Shown here: positions 1 to 8,183 of the stretch, in pieces
Layout of the letters: every line of letters begins with the position of its first letter
How positions within the stretch are numbered: the stretch's first letter is position 1
Notes under the pieces: generated by a model
Told to the model about the DNA's origin: nothing
What the model saw: only the letters and a program-made list of their open reading frames with translations
The model's database searches: none
Assembly (NCBI GenBank): GCA_030149525.1
Contig: JASBRJ010000268.1
Span: 1-32,720, forward strand
Length of the DNA stretch: 32,720 bases
Reading direction: 5' to 3'
DNA from: a bacterium
Lineage (GTDB): Bacteria > Vulcanimicrobiota > Xenobia > Xenobiales > JADMJV01
Translations under genes and position numbers: made by a program

Positions 1-1880
1 GGATGAGGCTTGACTGTCAGCGCCTCATCTATGATCCTGCCAGCGGTTTAGTGACAGCCGAGAAGGAGTGTCTTTTCTCCTGGGGAGACAATTTCGCCGC
101 TTCCGACACGCTGATTCTCGATGTGAACGCGAAAACCGCCGAGTTGACTCACGCCGCAGGCAAGAGTGAAGGCCTTTCGGCGGGGAGCAAATCGTTCGAA
201 GGCAGTCTCTATTTTTGGGCGGATAAAATGTACTACACCGAGGAGAGCGTGAAGCTTGATCGGGCTGTTCTGACGACTTGTGACGTTGAGGCCAACGATC
301 TCCATTACAAGATCAACTCCGAAGAGGTCACTCTCTATCCGGATGATAAGGTGATCGCAAAGAACACAAGTTTTACCATCCAGGGCACTCAACTCTACAC
401 CGTGCCGACCGTGGTGGTTCCTCTCGATCAGCAAGAACAACAGCGCCAGTCCTACTTTCCCAGTGTCGGTTACAACAGCCTCGACGGCGCCTTTCTGCGG
501 AACGCTTTCAACTACTCATTTGACCGAGGAAACTACGGCTCAGCCCATGTCGACGTCTATCAGCGCTCCGGTATAGGCTATGGAATCGAGCATTTTTTCG
601 ACTTTGGAGAATTGGGTGGCGGAAACATCTATTACTACACTCAGAACGGTCAACAGGCGGAAAGAAATCGATTCGAGTTGAGGGCCAACGGAAACTTCAA
701 GATCGACAAATACACGCGACTGGGCGTTTCCTACAACGCCAATCAATTCGAGTTGCCCGGGCAGGTGAGCCCTCTCAACGTCTCCTCAGCCATCAATGTT
801 TCAAGATATGCTCCAGGAAGCGCACTTCAGTTGGGAGCGAACTTTGCCCGGAGCGGCGAAAACGACAACCGAAGCTATCGATTTTACTACGATTTGGAGC
901 TGTCCGACCGCTGGTCGCTTCTGACCAGAGCCGATCTCTCGCACTCTTCGAACGCCATCACTCAAACCAACCGCTACCACTATCTGGGAAGCCTTCGCCA
1001 CAGAGGAGACTTCTTCGAAGGGGATCTTTCCTATGAACGTAGTGGCGGGCAACAGACCTATTTTTTGAATCGAGAGCCTGAGCTGAGTTTGCGGTCTTAT
1101 CCTTTCAAGATAGGATTTCTACCTCTCACAGTTGGCACGAGCTTCGGTATTCTTGAAGAGTCGCCATCCCTGTTTCGCACCGAACGCTACCGTTTCGATC
1201 TTCGAGTGCCAGAGCAAACTATCGAAACCGGCATGGGGAATTTTCACGCAGGCGGGGGCATCCGCCAGCAACTCTACGGGAGTGGGCAGCAACAGTACGT
1301 TCTGGGAACCCGTTTGGGTTGGACCCACGATATGGCCGATCACATGCTGTTTCGGTTTGACTATAATTGGCAGGACAGTCACGGCTTCACTCCCTTTCAG
1401 CATGATGTTGCCTACGGCTATCAGGTCTTGAGTGGGGGCGTCGAAGTCTACAACAACGATCTTTTCCGCATCTCTGCGACCGGTGCTTACGACCTCAATT
1501 ACAGCGCCTCTTACGATGTGATCACTCGCCTTGACGTCAATCCTATACCCGGTTGGGAACTGACGGCAGCGGCGACACTGGATCCCAATACCGGCAATTG
1601 GAGGACAGTGGATTCAGGGGTCACGGCCCAATTGACAGACGGCATCTCCCTGACCCATTGGAGTCTCTACGATCTCAACAACGGCCGAATGACTTATCAA
1701 AACTTCTCGGTCAACTACGAAGATCACGACTGGGTAGGGAGCGTAACCTATCGTGGAGTGCAGAATGAGATCTTTTTTCAGATGAGCCTGAAGGCGTTCC
1801 CGCTCCGCCCGATCAAGGTCGGTCCCGACCCAAGTTTGCCCATCTTACCGGCCAACCTGAGTAACGCTTTCACACGCTAG
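1..1880 (+). CDS. lptD: LptD-like LPS-assembly outer-membrane protein, 5' end missing
   Basis: LptD is the outer-membrane beta-barrel that inserts lipopolysaccharide into the outer leaflet, working with LptE and receiving LPS from the periplasmic LptA/LptC bridge. The visible 625 residues begin inside the N-terminal OstA/LptA-like jelly-roll: a segment around residues 90-140 (LTTCD, then the V-T-L-Y-P and V-I-A-K-N stretches and a V-P-T/V-V-V-P stretch) matches the usual LptD junction between the periplasmic domain and the barrel. The remainder is rich in alternating aromatic/polar strands typical of a barrel. The frame is open to the window edge, so the Met at base 3 is probably internal and the true start lies upstream. 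The gene ends 15 bases from an opposing lipoprotein gene. The C-terminus ends in FTR rather than an aromatic residue, which is slightly unusual. The family call rests on remembered features, not a search. Confidence 0.82.
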   Translation, partial: MRLDCQRLIYDPASGLVTAEKECLFSWGDNFAASDTLILDVNAKTAELTHAAGKSEGLSAGSKSFEGSLYFWADKMYYTEESVKLDRAVLTTCDVEANDLHYKINSEEVTLYPDDKVIAKNTSFTIQGTQLYTVPTVVVPLDQQEQQRQSYFPSVGYNSLDGAFLRNAFNYSFDRGNYGSAHVDVYQRSGIGYGIEHFFDFGELGGGNIYYYTQNGQQAERNRFELRANGNFKIDKYTRLGVSYNANQFELPGQVSPLNVSSAINVSRYAPGSALQLGANFARSGENDNRSYRFYYDLELSDRWSLLTRADLSHSSNAITQTNRYHYLGSLRHRGDFFEGDLSYERSGGQQTYFLNREPELSLRSYPFKIGFLPLTVGTSFGILEESPSLFRTERYRFDLRVPEQTIETGMGNFHAGGGIRQQLYGSGQQQYVLGTRLGWTHDMADHMLFRFDYNWQDSHGFTPFQHDVAYGYQVLSGGVEVYNNDLFRISATGAYDLNYSASYDVITRLDVNPIPGWELTAAATLDPNTGNWRTVDSGVTAQLTDGISLTHWSLYDLNNGRMTYQNFSVNYEDHDWVGSVTYRGVQNEIFFQMSLKAFPLRPIKVGPDPSLPILPANLSNAFTR

Positions 1881-1895
1881 AAGCCCTCGTTCTTT

Positions 1896-2630
1896 TTACC
1901 GTGCGGTGACTTCGAATCGCACGATGTCGAAATTCAGATAAGGGAAGTCCGACGGGAGATCGGAGTGAGTGACCATATCGTTGAGAGGGTCGAAGGGATA
2001 GCTCTGAGGGATCGGCTGGGTTGTTCCCTCACCTCGTCTTACGGTCAGGGTCTGCAGGCTGTTGGAGTTGATGTTGGGACCCTGACCCAGAGTGTCCAGA
2101 ATTCGCCCGAGGAACGCCCCACCTTGAGTGTCGGTCGTCACCACATGGGCGGTGAAGACATCGGCGGGGATGAACTGATTGATGAAGCTTGTAGATTCGC
2201 CGATATCCACGATAATTTGAATCGTTTTTCCATCGGGGGAGACTCGAGACTGACCGGAGAGCGGCCCCACCTGGGCAAAGGTGAATCCAGGATTGGGCAC
2301 ACCGGCGAGCCTGTGGTACCAGGAAAAGCTTTGTCCGTCGAATCGGATAAGGTCGGTAAAGGTGTCGAAATCGGTGACCTCAATCGGCGTTCCCTGGGCA
2401 TTCAGAAGCACGGCATAGGTCCCCCGGCCGGTTCTATCGACCTGTCCGTTGGGGTTCACGCCGATGGTAAATTCGAGCAAGCGAAGACTGGTCGAAGTGA
2501 AGGTTCCACCATTGCCCAGAGGATCGGTATCGCCGCGATTGACTCCGTCCCCGGCGCTGGCGCAGCCCGCTATAAGCGAAACCACCAGAAGCGCGGGAAG
2601 GAAGAGAACGACTTTGAAGTGTTTAGACAT
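1896..2630 (-). CDS. Hypothetical lipoprotein
   Basis: This 244-aa protein has a lipoprotein signal peptide: a short basic start, a hydrophobic stretch of about 15 residues, and the lipobox L-I-A-G-C with Cys23 as the lipidation site. After it comes a Gly/Asp/Asn-rich linker, then a beta-rich region with no motif I recognise. It should be anchored in a membrane facing the periplasm or cell surface. The gene is convergent with the lptD-like gene (15-base gap) and divergent from the cvpA-like gene, with 88 bases between the two starts. A weak AGGTAG lies five bases before the ATG. Function unknown. A role beside LptD, such as an LptE-like plug, cannot be inferred from position alone because the genes face each other. 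Confidence 0.8.
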   Translation of the reverse strand: MSKHFKVVLFLPALLVVSLIAGCASAGDGVNRGDTDPLGNGGTFTSTSLRLLEFTIGVNPNGQVDRTGRGTYAVLLNAQGTPIEVTDFDTFTDLIRFDGQSFSWYHRLAGVPNPGFTFAQVGPLSGQSRVSPDGKTIQIIVDIGESTSFINQFIPADVFTAHVVTTDTQGGAFLGRILDTLGQGPNINSNSLQTLTVRRGEGTTQPIPQSYPFDPLNDMVTHSDLPSDFPYLNFDIVRFEVTAR

Positions 2631-2718
2631 GGCTTCTACCTACCCAACCTGACGATGGCCAAACTGCGTAGGGAGGAAGGAGATTCGGATCCAGGAACTG
2701 GGGAGCGAGGTACTATCC

Positions 2719-3306
2719 ATGACTTGGCTCGATTTAGCATCTGTTGCGGGATTCTTTTTGCTTGTTTATCTCGCCTCAAAACGAGGTGTCGTCCTTGAGA
2801 TTACTGATATCATTTGTATCGTAGTCGGTGGTCTTTTTGCTTTTCGGTCCTATCGTCCCTTGGCATCCGGGCTGCACAGTTCGATTTTCAAAGGCTTCAG
2901 CATAGGGTTTTTGGAGAAGTTCTGCCTCTTCGGTATTTTTATCCTAAGCTGTATGGTTCTTTTTGCCATCGGTTTGACGATTCAGCGACGAGCTAAAGAA
3001 GAACATGTTCTGGAAAAAGATGTGGATGAAAAGCTAGGCATCTTGGTGGGGCTGTTTAAAGCTGCACTGGTGATCATGCTGTGTGTGGGACTCCTTTTTT
3101 ATAAGGAGGCCTTTCCGGCGAGAGAGATTCGACGCATGAAGCAAGGCCCGGTGGTCTCCAAGATGATTGGGCTTTCCGGCGCTATTAAACCGGTCGTTTA
3201 CATCGTTGCTCCCCAGGACCTGGCCAAAGATTATATGACTTATGGATTGGCTCGTTACAAAGCGCGACCGAAAGAGAAGCCGAAGTCGAAGACCGTGAAA
3301 TCATGA
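2719..3306 (+). CDS. CvpA-family membrane protein
   Basis: A 195-aa integral membrane protein with about four hydrophobic segments (near residues 5-20, 26-45, 60-82 and 108-126). An early segment carries the CvpA-like arrangement of a Lys-Arg-Gly turn followed by a second helix (S-K-R-G-V-V-L-E). CvpA in E. coli is needed for colicin V production and affects envelope stress resistance; its biochemical role is not settled. The C-terminal tail is strongly basic (repeated Lys-Pro/Lys-Ser). The ATG follows a purine-rich GGGGAGCGAGG stretch. The stop overlaps the next gene's start as ATGA, so the two are probably translated together. The family call is moderately sure. Confidence 0.62.
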   Translation: MTWLDLASVAGFFLLVYLASKRGVVLEITDIICIVVGGLFAFRSYRPLASGLHSSIFKGFSIGFLEKFCLFGIFILSCMVLFAIGLTIQRRAKEEHVLEKDVDEKLGILVGLFKAALVIMLCVGLLFYKEAFPAREIRRMKQGPVVSKMIGLSGAIKPVVYIVAPQDLAKDYMTYGLARYKARPKEKPKSKTVKS

Positions 3307-4112
3307 GTGTTCGCCTCCCCATTTTCCTCTTCATTCTCGTCAGTATTCTGCAACCCGCTCTAGCTGAGGACTCAAGCTTCCAACGTTTCGTCAAAACTGA
3401 GAAGCAGATTCTCTCTCATGAGCAACAGCTTTCCAAGATGGCCTCGGCGCTGGAAGAGTGGCTGTCCGGTAGGAGCAAGCGTTCCGTTCTTCTCGAAACA
3501 CTTAAGAAGGTGGAGTCGGCTACCTCACGTCCTCCGTCTCTTCCTGCGATGACTCAGAAGGCGGTAGAGAGTTCCGAGAGGGATATGCTCCGGATGGTGC
3601 GCGAATTTGCCACGAGCAAAGACCCCGACGGGGATGGTCAACGGAGACTTTTCTCAGGAATGAGTCAAACCACGGAGAAGCGCACCCTGGCCTTGCTGTC
3701 CTGGAGGACAGCAACTGTGAAGGAACTCTTGAGCAGGAAGCTGCCCGCCGACCGAGCTTCCCAATTGATCTGGGAAGCGGCCTGGTACCCCATCTGGGCC
3801 GAGGAGGCAAAGTACACCAGGCGTCTGCAAGCCGGACTTCTCGAAGAGGTCACAAGAGATCAAACCGATATTCTCAAGGGATTGCTCGCTCTTCGTGTCC
3901 GGGCCCAAGCGATACCTTGCCCTCCCCGGTTGACCGAGTTGCAAAAGATGAGTTTAGAGCGTCTCACGCTCCTTGCTCGTACGGCCGAACAGTTGCTTCG
4001 TTTGGAAAAAAGGCAGAGTCGAGGGGCTCTCACTCGGGTCCGTCGGCTCAGTCGAAAGTTGTCCGACTTGACCGAGCAATTTCAAAGCAGGCGACTGGAG
4101 TTATTGCCCTAG
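3303..4112 (+). CDS. Exported helical protein of unknown function
   Basis: A 269-aa protein with a classical Sec signal peptide (hydrophobic residues 5-16, likely cleavage after Ala-Leu-Ala at about residue 21). The mature part is almost wholly helical and rich in Arg, Leu, Glu and Gln, with a likely coiled-coil start (residues 25-50) and a basic C-terminal helix bundle (residues 205-265). I recognise no family. It overlaps the preceding cvpA-like gene by four bases (ATGA) and has no good ribosome binding site of its own, so its translation is likely coupled. It probably acts in the periplasm together with the CvpA-like protein. Its stop codon overlaps the stop of the opposing dihydropyrimidinase gene. 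Confidence 0.78.
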   Translation: MSVRLPIFLFILVSILQPALAEDSSFQRFVKTEKQILSHEQQLSKMASALEEWLSGRSKRSVLLETLKKVESATSRPPSLPAMTQKAVESSERDMLRMVREFATSKDPDGDGQRRLFSGMSQTTEKRTLALLSWRTATVKELLSRKLPADRASQLIWEAAWYPIWAEEAKYTRRLQAGLLEEVTRDQTDILKGLLALRVRAQAIPCPPRLTELQKMSLERLTLLARTAEQLLRLEKRQSRGALTRVRRLSRKLSDLTEQFQSRRLELLP

Positions 4113-5503
4113 ATTGGCCCACCCGCGGCCGTACGCCTTAGGAATTTTCCCCGACCTCGGACTCCCTTGAATTCCCCATCTTCAAAAGAGAGATGGCCTC
4201 TTACGAAGACATGGGACGGCCCACCCGACAGAGCGAATCCTTCGTAGACATTGGAATCGCACTTGCTGTGGTGGGTCTGTGCGCTGATAGTGCTATTCTT
4301 TTGCGGGTCGAAGATGACCAGGTCGGCGTCGGAACCGGGGGCGATCACACCTTTCTTGGGGTATAGTCCGAAGAGCTTTGCAGGATTCGTGCAACAGACC
4401 TCAACCCACCGATTTTCTGTAATCTTACCCTTCGCCACCCCGTAGGTGTAGAGTAGGGAGAGACGTTCTTCCAATCCGTTAAGGCCGTTCGGAATTTTGC
4501 GGAAGTCCTCTTTGCCTAAGTCCTTTTGACCGTGAAAGTTGAAGGTCACATGATCGGTGCCTACGGTTTGGACGATTCCGTTGGCCAGAGCCCCCCAGAG
4601 GGCGTCCTGGTCGTGTTTTTTGCGGATGGGCGGACTGAGAACATATTTGGCCCCCTCGAAGTTGGGAAGATCGTAAACCGAATCATCCAGGAGAAGGTAC
4701 TGCGGGCAGGTCTCTCCGTAGCTCTTCCAACCTTTGAGGCGAGCTCGGGACAGCTCTTCCACCGCTTCACGGCATGTCATATGAACGATGTAAGCAGGCT
4801 GGTCCGCCAGTTGACCTAGCTCCAAAATTCGACCGGTGGACTCGCCCTCGGCCACGGGAGGTTGGCACAAAGGGTGGTAGTGGGTGGTGAGCTTGCCCTC
4901 GGAGGCGAACTGGGCGGCTTTGATATTGAGGACATCCCCGTTCACAGCGTGAGCAGTCACCAGGCCGCCCAGCTTCCGGACTGTCTGCATGAGATCGAAA
5001 ATGGCGTCGTCGGGAATCATCAACGCTCCCTTGTAGGCGGTGAAGACTTTGAACGAAGTGATGCCGTGGGCGTGGATCTGCTTGACTTCTTCTTTCACGG
5101 ATTCATCCCAGTGGGTAATCGCCATGTGATAGGAATAGTCACAATAGGCTTTGTTAGCGGCTTTTTCGTCCCACACGGCCAGTGCGTCGGTGAGAGTCTG
5201 ATCTTGAGCAGGAAGACAGAAGTCGATCAGGCTGGTGGTCCCACCGGCCACAGCACACTCGGTGCCGGACTCGTAGTCGTCTTGACTGACGGTTCCCATA
5301 AACGGCATTTCCAGGTGGACATGGACATCGACCGCGCCGGGGAGTAACCATTTCCCACGGGCATTGAACACTTTGTCCACCGAGTCGCGAAAATTCGAAA
5401 GGTCGGTCCCTACGGCGGATATGGTCTCTCCGTCGACCAGGCAATCTCCCACAAAACTTTCGCCGGGGCCAACGATACGCGCGCCCTTGATCAAAAATCT
5501 CAT
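4109..5503 (-). CDS. hydA: Dihydropyrimidinase / D-hydantoinase
   Basis: A 464-aa cyclic amidase of the amidohydrolase superfamily, which opens the ring of dihydropyrimidines or 5-substituted hydantoins in pyrimidine breakdown. The two-metal site is complete: His61 and His63 in D-V-H-V-H, the carboxylated Lys152 in T-S-F-K-V-F, His185 in A-H-A-V-N-G-D, His241 in V-H-M-T, and Asp317 in G-T-D-H. Tyr157 (A-Y-K-G) and the S-P-P-I-R loop are substrate-binding elements of the family. The ATG at 5503 was chosen because homology starts there and a GTGAGG element sits upstream; an open frame runs 351 bases further but would cover the upp leader and upp itself. The gene is divergent from upp, which makes uracil metabolism a shared theme. 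I cannot tell dihydropyrimidinase from hydantoinase by sequence alone. Confidence 0.9.
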   Translation of the reverse strand: MRFLIKGARIVGPGESFVGDCLVDGETISAVGTDLSNFRDSVDKVFNARGKWLLPGAVDVHVHLEMPFMGTVSQDDYESGTECAVAGGTTSLIDFCLPAQDQTLTDALAVWDEKAANKAYCDYSYHMAITHWDESVKEEVKQIHAHGITSFKVFTAYKGALMIPDDAIFDLMQTVRKLGGLVTAHAVNGDVLNIKAAQFASEGKLTTHYHPLCQPPVAEGESTGRILELGQLADQPAYIVHMTCREAVEELSRARLKGWKSYGETCPQYLLLDDSVYDLPNFEGAKYVLSPPIRKKHDQDALWGALANGIVQTVGTDHVTFNFHGQKDLGKEDFRKIPNGLNGLEERLSLLYTYGVAKGKITENRWVEVCCTNPAKLFGLYPKKGVIAPGSDADLVIFDPQKNSTISAQTHHSKCDSNVYEGFALSGGPSHVFVRGHLSFEDGEFKGVRGRGKFLRRTAAGGPI

Positions 5504-5584
5504 ACTCACACTCGCCTCACTTCTCACCCCCGCAGTTCTTGGGTCCGCCTGACGGCCCCTTTCCGTCTCCCTGCGACCAAGATA

Positions 5585-5611
5585 TCCAGAGGCGGGAAAG
5601 GAGCCTCCGGG
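5585..5611 (+). promoter_or_regulatory. Hairpin over the upp ribosome binding site
   Basis: GAGGC at 5589-5593 pairs with GCCTC at 5603-5607, extended across an A/C mismatch by CC/GG, leaving a nine-base purine loop. The upp ribosome binding site (GGAG, 5600-5603) lies in the loop and the first base of the right arm. The left part, beginning TCCAGAG and followed by AAAGG, loosely resembles the RNA motif bound by the pyrimidine regulator PyrR, but spacing differs by about two bases. The hairpin is seen; PyrR regulation is only a suggestion. Confidence 0.35.
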
Positions 5612-6295
5612 ATGCGCAAGAAAGCGCCCCCTATGAGTGTCACAGCTAAGTTTCAGGACAACGCCAACATCTGCATTATCGATCATCCGCTGGTAACCCA
5701 TAAGTTGAGTTTCTTGCGCCAAAAAAGTACCGGAAGCAAAGAGTTCCGGGCCTTGGTCGAAGAGATTGCGGCTCTCATGGCCTACGAGGCTACTCGAGAT
5801 TTGCCCATTGGAGAGGAGCCTATCGAAACTCCTCTGGAGAAAGCGACCGGCCACTTTATCAGTGGCAAAAAGCTGGGCGTTGTGCCCATCCTTCGGGCCG
5901 GATTGGGGATGCTCGAGGGGATTCTACGACTGATTCCTAATGCCAAGGTCGGTCACGTAGGCCTGTATCGCAACGAGCAGACCCTGGAGCCGGTGGAGTA
6001 CTTTTGCAAATTGCCCGACGATCTCCCCGAGAGAGATATCCTGCTGCTCGACCCCATGCTTGCCACAGGTGGCTCGGCCGTGGCCGCCATCAAATTGCTG
6101 GAGAAAAAGGGCGCTAAAGCTGAACAGATCCGTTTTCTTTGTCTGCTCGCTTCACCGGAGGGGTTACAGCGGTTGAGCGAAGCCTACCCCCAGGTTTCGA
6201 TCTACACTGCGGCGGTGGACAAGTGTCTGGATGAGAATGGATATATCCGTCCGGGACTTGGCGACGCCGGAGACCGAATCTTCGGGACCGTTTAG
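5612..6295 (+). CDS. upp: Uracil phosphoribosyltransferase
   Basis: Converts uracil and PRPP to UMP in pyrimidine salvage, in the cytoplasm. The 227-aa protein carries the PRPP loop [10 protein letters not shown] (residues 146-155), the conserved [10 protein letters not shown] segment (91-100), Y-R-N-E..L-E-P-V (119-128) and the C-terminal uracil-binding stretch [13 protein letters not shown] (210-222). It is about 18 residues longer at the N-terminus than typical Upp (about 209 aa). A second ATG at 5633 would give a shorter protein, but only 5612 has a well-placed AAAGGAG eight bases upstream, so I keep it. It is divergent from a dihydropyrimidinase gene, 108 bases apart, and directly abuts the next gene. 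Confidence 0.95.
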   Translation: MRKKAPPMSVTAKFQDNANICIIDHPLVTHKLSFLRQKSTGSKEFRALVEEIAALMAYEATRDLPIGEEPIETPLEKATGHFISGKKLGVVPILRAGLGMLEGILRLIPNAKVGHVGLYRNEQTLEPVEYFCKLPDDLPERDILLLDPMLATGGSAVAAIKLLEKKGAKAEQIRFLCLLASPEGLQRLSEAYPQVSIYTAAVDKCLDENGYIRPGLGDAGDRIFGTV

Positions 6296-6298
6296 GTG

Positions 6299-6784
6299 AT
6301 GAAAGAGCCCTTGCGCGCCCTCTGGTGCCTCCTTTTCGTTTTTCTATTTTTGCCCCAGGTAGGGTGGGCCGACTCCTCTCAATTCTGGGTTAAGGGTGAG
6401 GTGCCCGAGGGGCGAGAGTGGCATATGTTTTCACCCCGCGGAGAAAAACTGCAAAAGCAAGCAGCTCTTCTCGTGGCCGACCTGGCCGTTCCTTATCAAG
6501 TGACCGACGCCCCGGAAGTTATGGGACAGCTCCACGCGGGCATCGAACGCTTCAAGATGCTGGGTCAAAAACAGGTCAATTGGGGGGAGAGTGTTGCTAC
6601 CCTCGTCAGTTTCCAAGGTCGGCAGAAAGGCCGGCGCATTCTGGGCCGCGCACTCCTCATCCCGAAAGAAGACAAGACCACCCGACTGGTTCTGTTACTC
6701 CGGCACCCCACCGCCAATGCCAGTATCGTCAAGCAGTTCAACAAAATGACCGCAGAGTCTCTCGAGGACCTTTTGAGAAAGTGA
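6299..6784 (+). CDS. Small exported protein of unknown function
   Basis: A protein of about 161 residues with a signal peptide: a basic start, a strongly hydrophobic stretch (C-L-L-F-V-F-L-F-L) and likely cleavage after G-W-A near residue 25. The mature domain is mixed alpha/beta with no motif I know. The upp stop is followed immediately by GTGATG, so initiation may be at the GTG (6296) or the ATG (6299); in either case it is probably coupled to upp. Its stop lies inside the left arm of the inverted repeat at 6777-6809, which may terminate the upp transcript. Why a periplasmic protein follows upp is unclear. Confidence 0.75.
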   Translation: MKEPLRALWCLLFVFLFLPQVGWADSSQFWVKGEVPEGREWHMFSPRGEKLQKQAALLVADLAVPYQVTDAPEVMGQLHAGIERFKMLGQKQVNWGESVATLVSFQGRQKGRRILGRALLIPKEDKTTRLVLLLRHPTANASIVKQFNKMTAESLEDLLRK

Positions 6785-6809
6785 TCCTGAAAACATTTTG
6801 ATCACTTTC
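6777..6809. repeat. 10-bp perfect inverted repeat before the pilin operon
   Basis: GAAAGTGATC (6777-6786) is exactly repeated in reverse complement as GATCACTTTC (6800-6809), separated by 13 bases whose AAAA...TTTT core could extend the pairing past a small bulge. The left arm contains the stop codon of the upstream gene, and the right arm ends eight bases before the putative -10 element of the pilin promoter. It could be a terminator for the upp transcript, although only a short interrupted T-run follows, or an operator for the pilin promoter. Confidence 0.6.
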
Positions 6810-6813
6810 CTTG

Positions 6814-6829
6814 TGTTATACTCAAGATA
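6814..6829 (+). promoter_or_regulatory. Extended -10 promoter, probably giving a leaderless pilin mRNA
   Basis: TGTTATACT (6814-6822) fits an extended -10 element (TGn followed by TATACT). The next seven bases lead straight to the ATG at 6830, so transcription would begin at or next to the start codon. No Shine-Dalgarno sequence is present before this ATG. A TTGATC at 6798-6803 is too close (13 bases) to be a standard -35 box. Confidence 0.5.
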
Positions 6830-7318
6830 ATGCTTGGCAGGCGCGCTCGTACAGCCTCTCTCCAAAGAGGATTGTCACTCCTTGAGGTGATGATCACCAT
6901 GGTCTTACTCATGCTGGTCATCACCACTTTCGCAACCATTTATCCCAGTGGGTTTCGCCTTCATCAGAAGAGCCGAATGTCTACCAAGGCCGCCCAGGCG
7001 GCGAGAGCCTTGATCAATGAACTCAAGAGTCTGCCTCTCACCAGAGAAGATGGAGGTCTCTCCCTGGCTTATTTAGCCATTAACGGTTACGATCCGTCCG
7101 ACCCCATCGTGGAGGGATTCCCTCGTTCAGAAATGCCCGAGGGATACACTCTCGATTCCACCGACGGTATAAAGGTCACTCTCTACGATCTGGCCAGTGG
7201 GACCGACCCCTCCGTGTATGCCTCTATGACGGTCACACTGGTGTACAGCGACCCTTATCGCGGCAAGGCTGAGCCCATCAAGATGACGGTGGTAGCGGGA
7301 AAGAGCTGGAATCGATGA
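6830..7318 (+). CDS. Type IV pilin-like protein, PilV/GspI type
   Basis: A 162-aa prepilin-like protein. A short basic leader ends in Q-R-G at residue 14; prepilin peptidase should cut there, leaving L-S-L-L-E at the new N-terminus with the conserved Glu at +5 (residue 19), followed by one hydrophobic helix of about 20 residues. The C-terminal domain is small and beta-rich. Such minor pilins or pseudopilins prime assembly of type IV pili or type II secretion pseudopili at the inner membrane. It is first of three genes of this kind and overlaps the next by four bases (ATGA). No assembly ATPase, platform protein or major pilin is within the window. Confidence 0.85.
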   Translation: MLGRRARTASLQRGLSLLEVMITMVLLMLVITTFATIYPSGFRLHQKSRMSTKAAQAARALINELKSLPLTREDGGLSLAYLAINGYDPSDPIVEGFPRSEMPEGYTLDSTDGIKVTLYDLASGTDPSVYASMTVTLVYSDPYRGKAEPIKMTVVAGKSWNR

Positions 7319-8175
7319 TTCTTCGCAGTTGGCGGCGTGGCCTAACTTTGAGCGAGACGCTGGTGGCTGCCTCTCTGACAGTTGTCCTTGGCTTGGTTAT
7401 GGTCAAGCTGCTCAGCTCCGGTCTGGGAGCTCATTCCAAAGGAGCCCAAAGTCGTGACGCCCAGGCCGGAGTCAGGAGTGTGCTCAGCCTACTGGTCGCC
7501 GAGCTTCGCTCCTCGGCCGCCCCCCCTCTGACCGATCCTTCACCCGTCACCCCGGTGTTCTGGCCTTCTGTGTGGGGTTCTACCCAAGAGCTCTCGATAC
7601 CACCGGAGTATCCACGCGAAATTCTGGACCACGCGAACGGCAAAGACAAGATCGATACGGCCACCAATCGATTGGTTTACGTCAGGGCCAGAGAAGATGA
7701 CATTTCCGGGGTGGTGGCTCCCCTCGACGCTTATGTCCTGGTGGAACTTGTGGTGCCTCCGGACCAGCCCAACGTCATACAACGGAAAATCTATTCTCCC
7801 ACTCAACTGAGGAACTTCCTCGAACTGCACGACGTCGAGGGAGCCGGCGGTGCTAAGACGCCGGGCTGGCTCCTGAACATCGGTGCCTTGGACAGCGCCA
7901 CGCCGAGCGGCTCTCCCGAGGTTGCCTACGATGCGGGCAAGGATGCCAGGGTGAGCTTCAAGGTCAGTCACCTCACTTTTGCGCCCGCCGGAGATCCGGG
8001 TCGAACGCGCTACCCCCAAATTTACGAGCCCGGAGTCTTCCGCTTCGAAGTTGCCGTGGCCGTCCAGGCCGAAACCGCTAACGCCACCACCGCTCCGTGG
8101 CCTCAAAAAAACGAGTGGTCGACCATTCGCGAAGAGTCCACGGAGATTCGCATACCGTCGGTAAGACAGAACTGA
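7315..8175 (+). CDS. Type IV pilin-like protein, PilW/GspJ type
   Basis: A 286-aa prepilin-like protein: leader M-I-L-R-S-W-R-R-G, cleavage after Gly9, mature start L-T-L-S-E with Glu14 at +5, then a hydrophobic helix to about residue 32. The larger C-terminal domain (about 250 aa) suits PilW or GspJ, the minor pilins that sit at the fibre tip. It starts within the stop of the preceding pilin gene (ATGA) and ends nine bases before the PilX-like gene, whose ribosome binding site overlaps its stop codon. All three are almost certainly one transcript. Confidence 0.82.
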   Translation: MILRSWRRGLTLSETLVAASLTVVLGLVMVKLLSSGLGAHSKGAQSRDAQAGVRSVLSLLVAELRSSAAPPLTDPSPVTPVFWPSVWGSTQELSIPPEYPREILDHANGKDKIDTATNRLVYVRAREDDISGVVAPLDAYVLVELVVPPDQPNVIQRKIYSPTQLRNFLELHDVEGAGGAKTPGWLLNIGALDSATPSGSPEVAYDAGKDARVSFKVSHLTFAPAGDPGRTRYPQIYEPGVFRFEVAVAVQAETANATTAPWPQKNEWSTIREESTEIRIPSVRQN

Positions 8176-8183
8176 GGAGAAGA

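Noticed and set aside
1965-2798. Plus-strand open frame of 277 codons opposite the first lipoprotein gene
   Set aside because: The minus-strand gene has a clean lipobox and the frame also overlaps the cvpA-like gene; the translation shows no fold-like pattern.
5504-5854. N-terminal extension of the dihydropyrimidinase
   Set aside because: It would overlap upp and its leader, and family homology begins at 5503.
6798-6822. Standard -35/-10 promoter TTGATC...TATACT for the pilin genes
   Set aside because: The 13-base spacer is too short; the extended -10 reading explains the site better.
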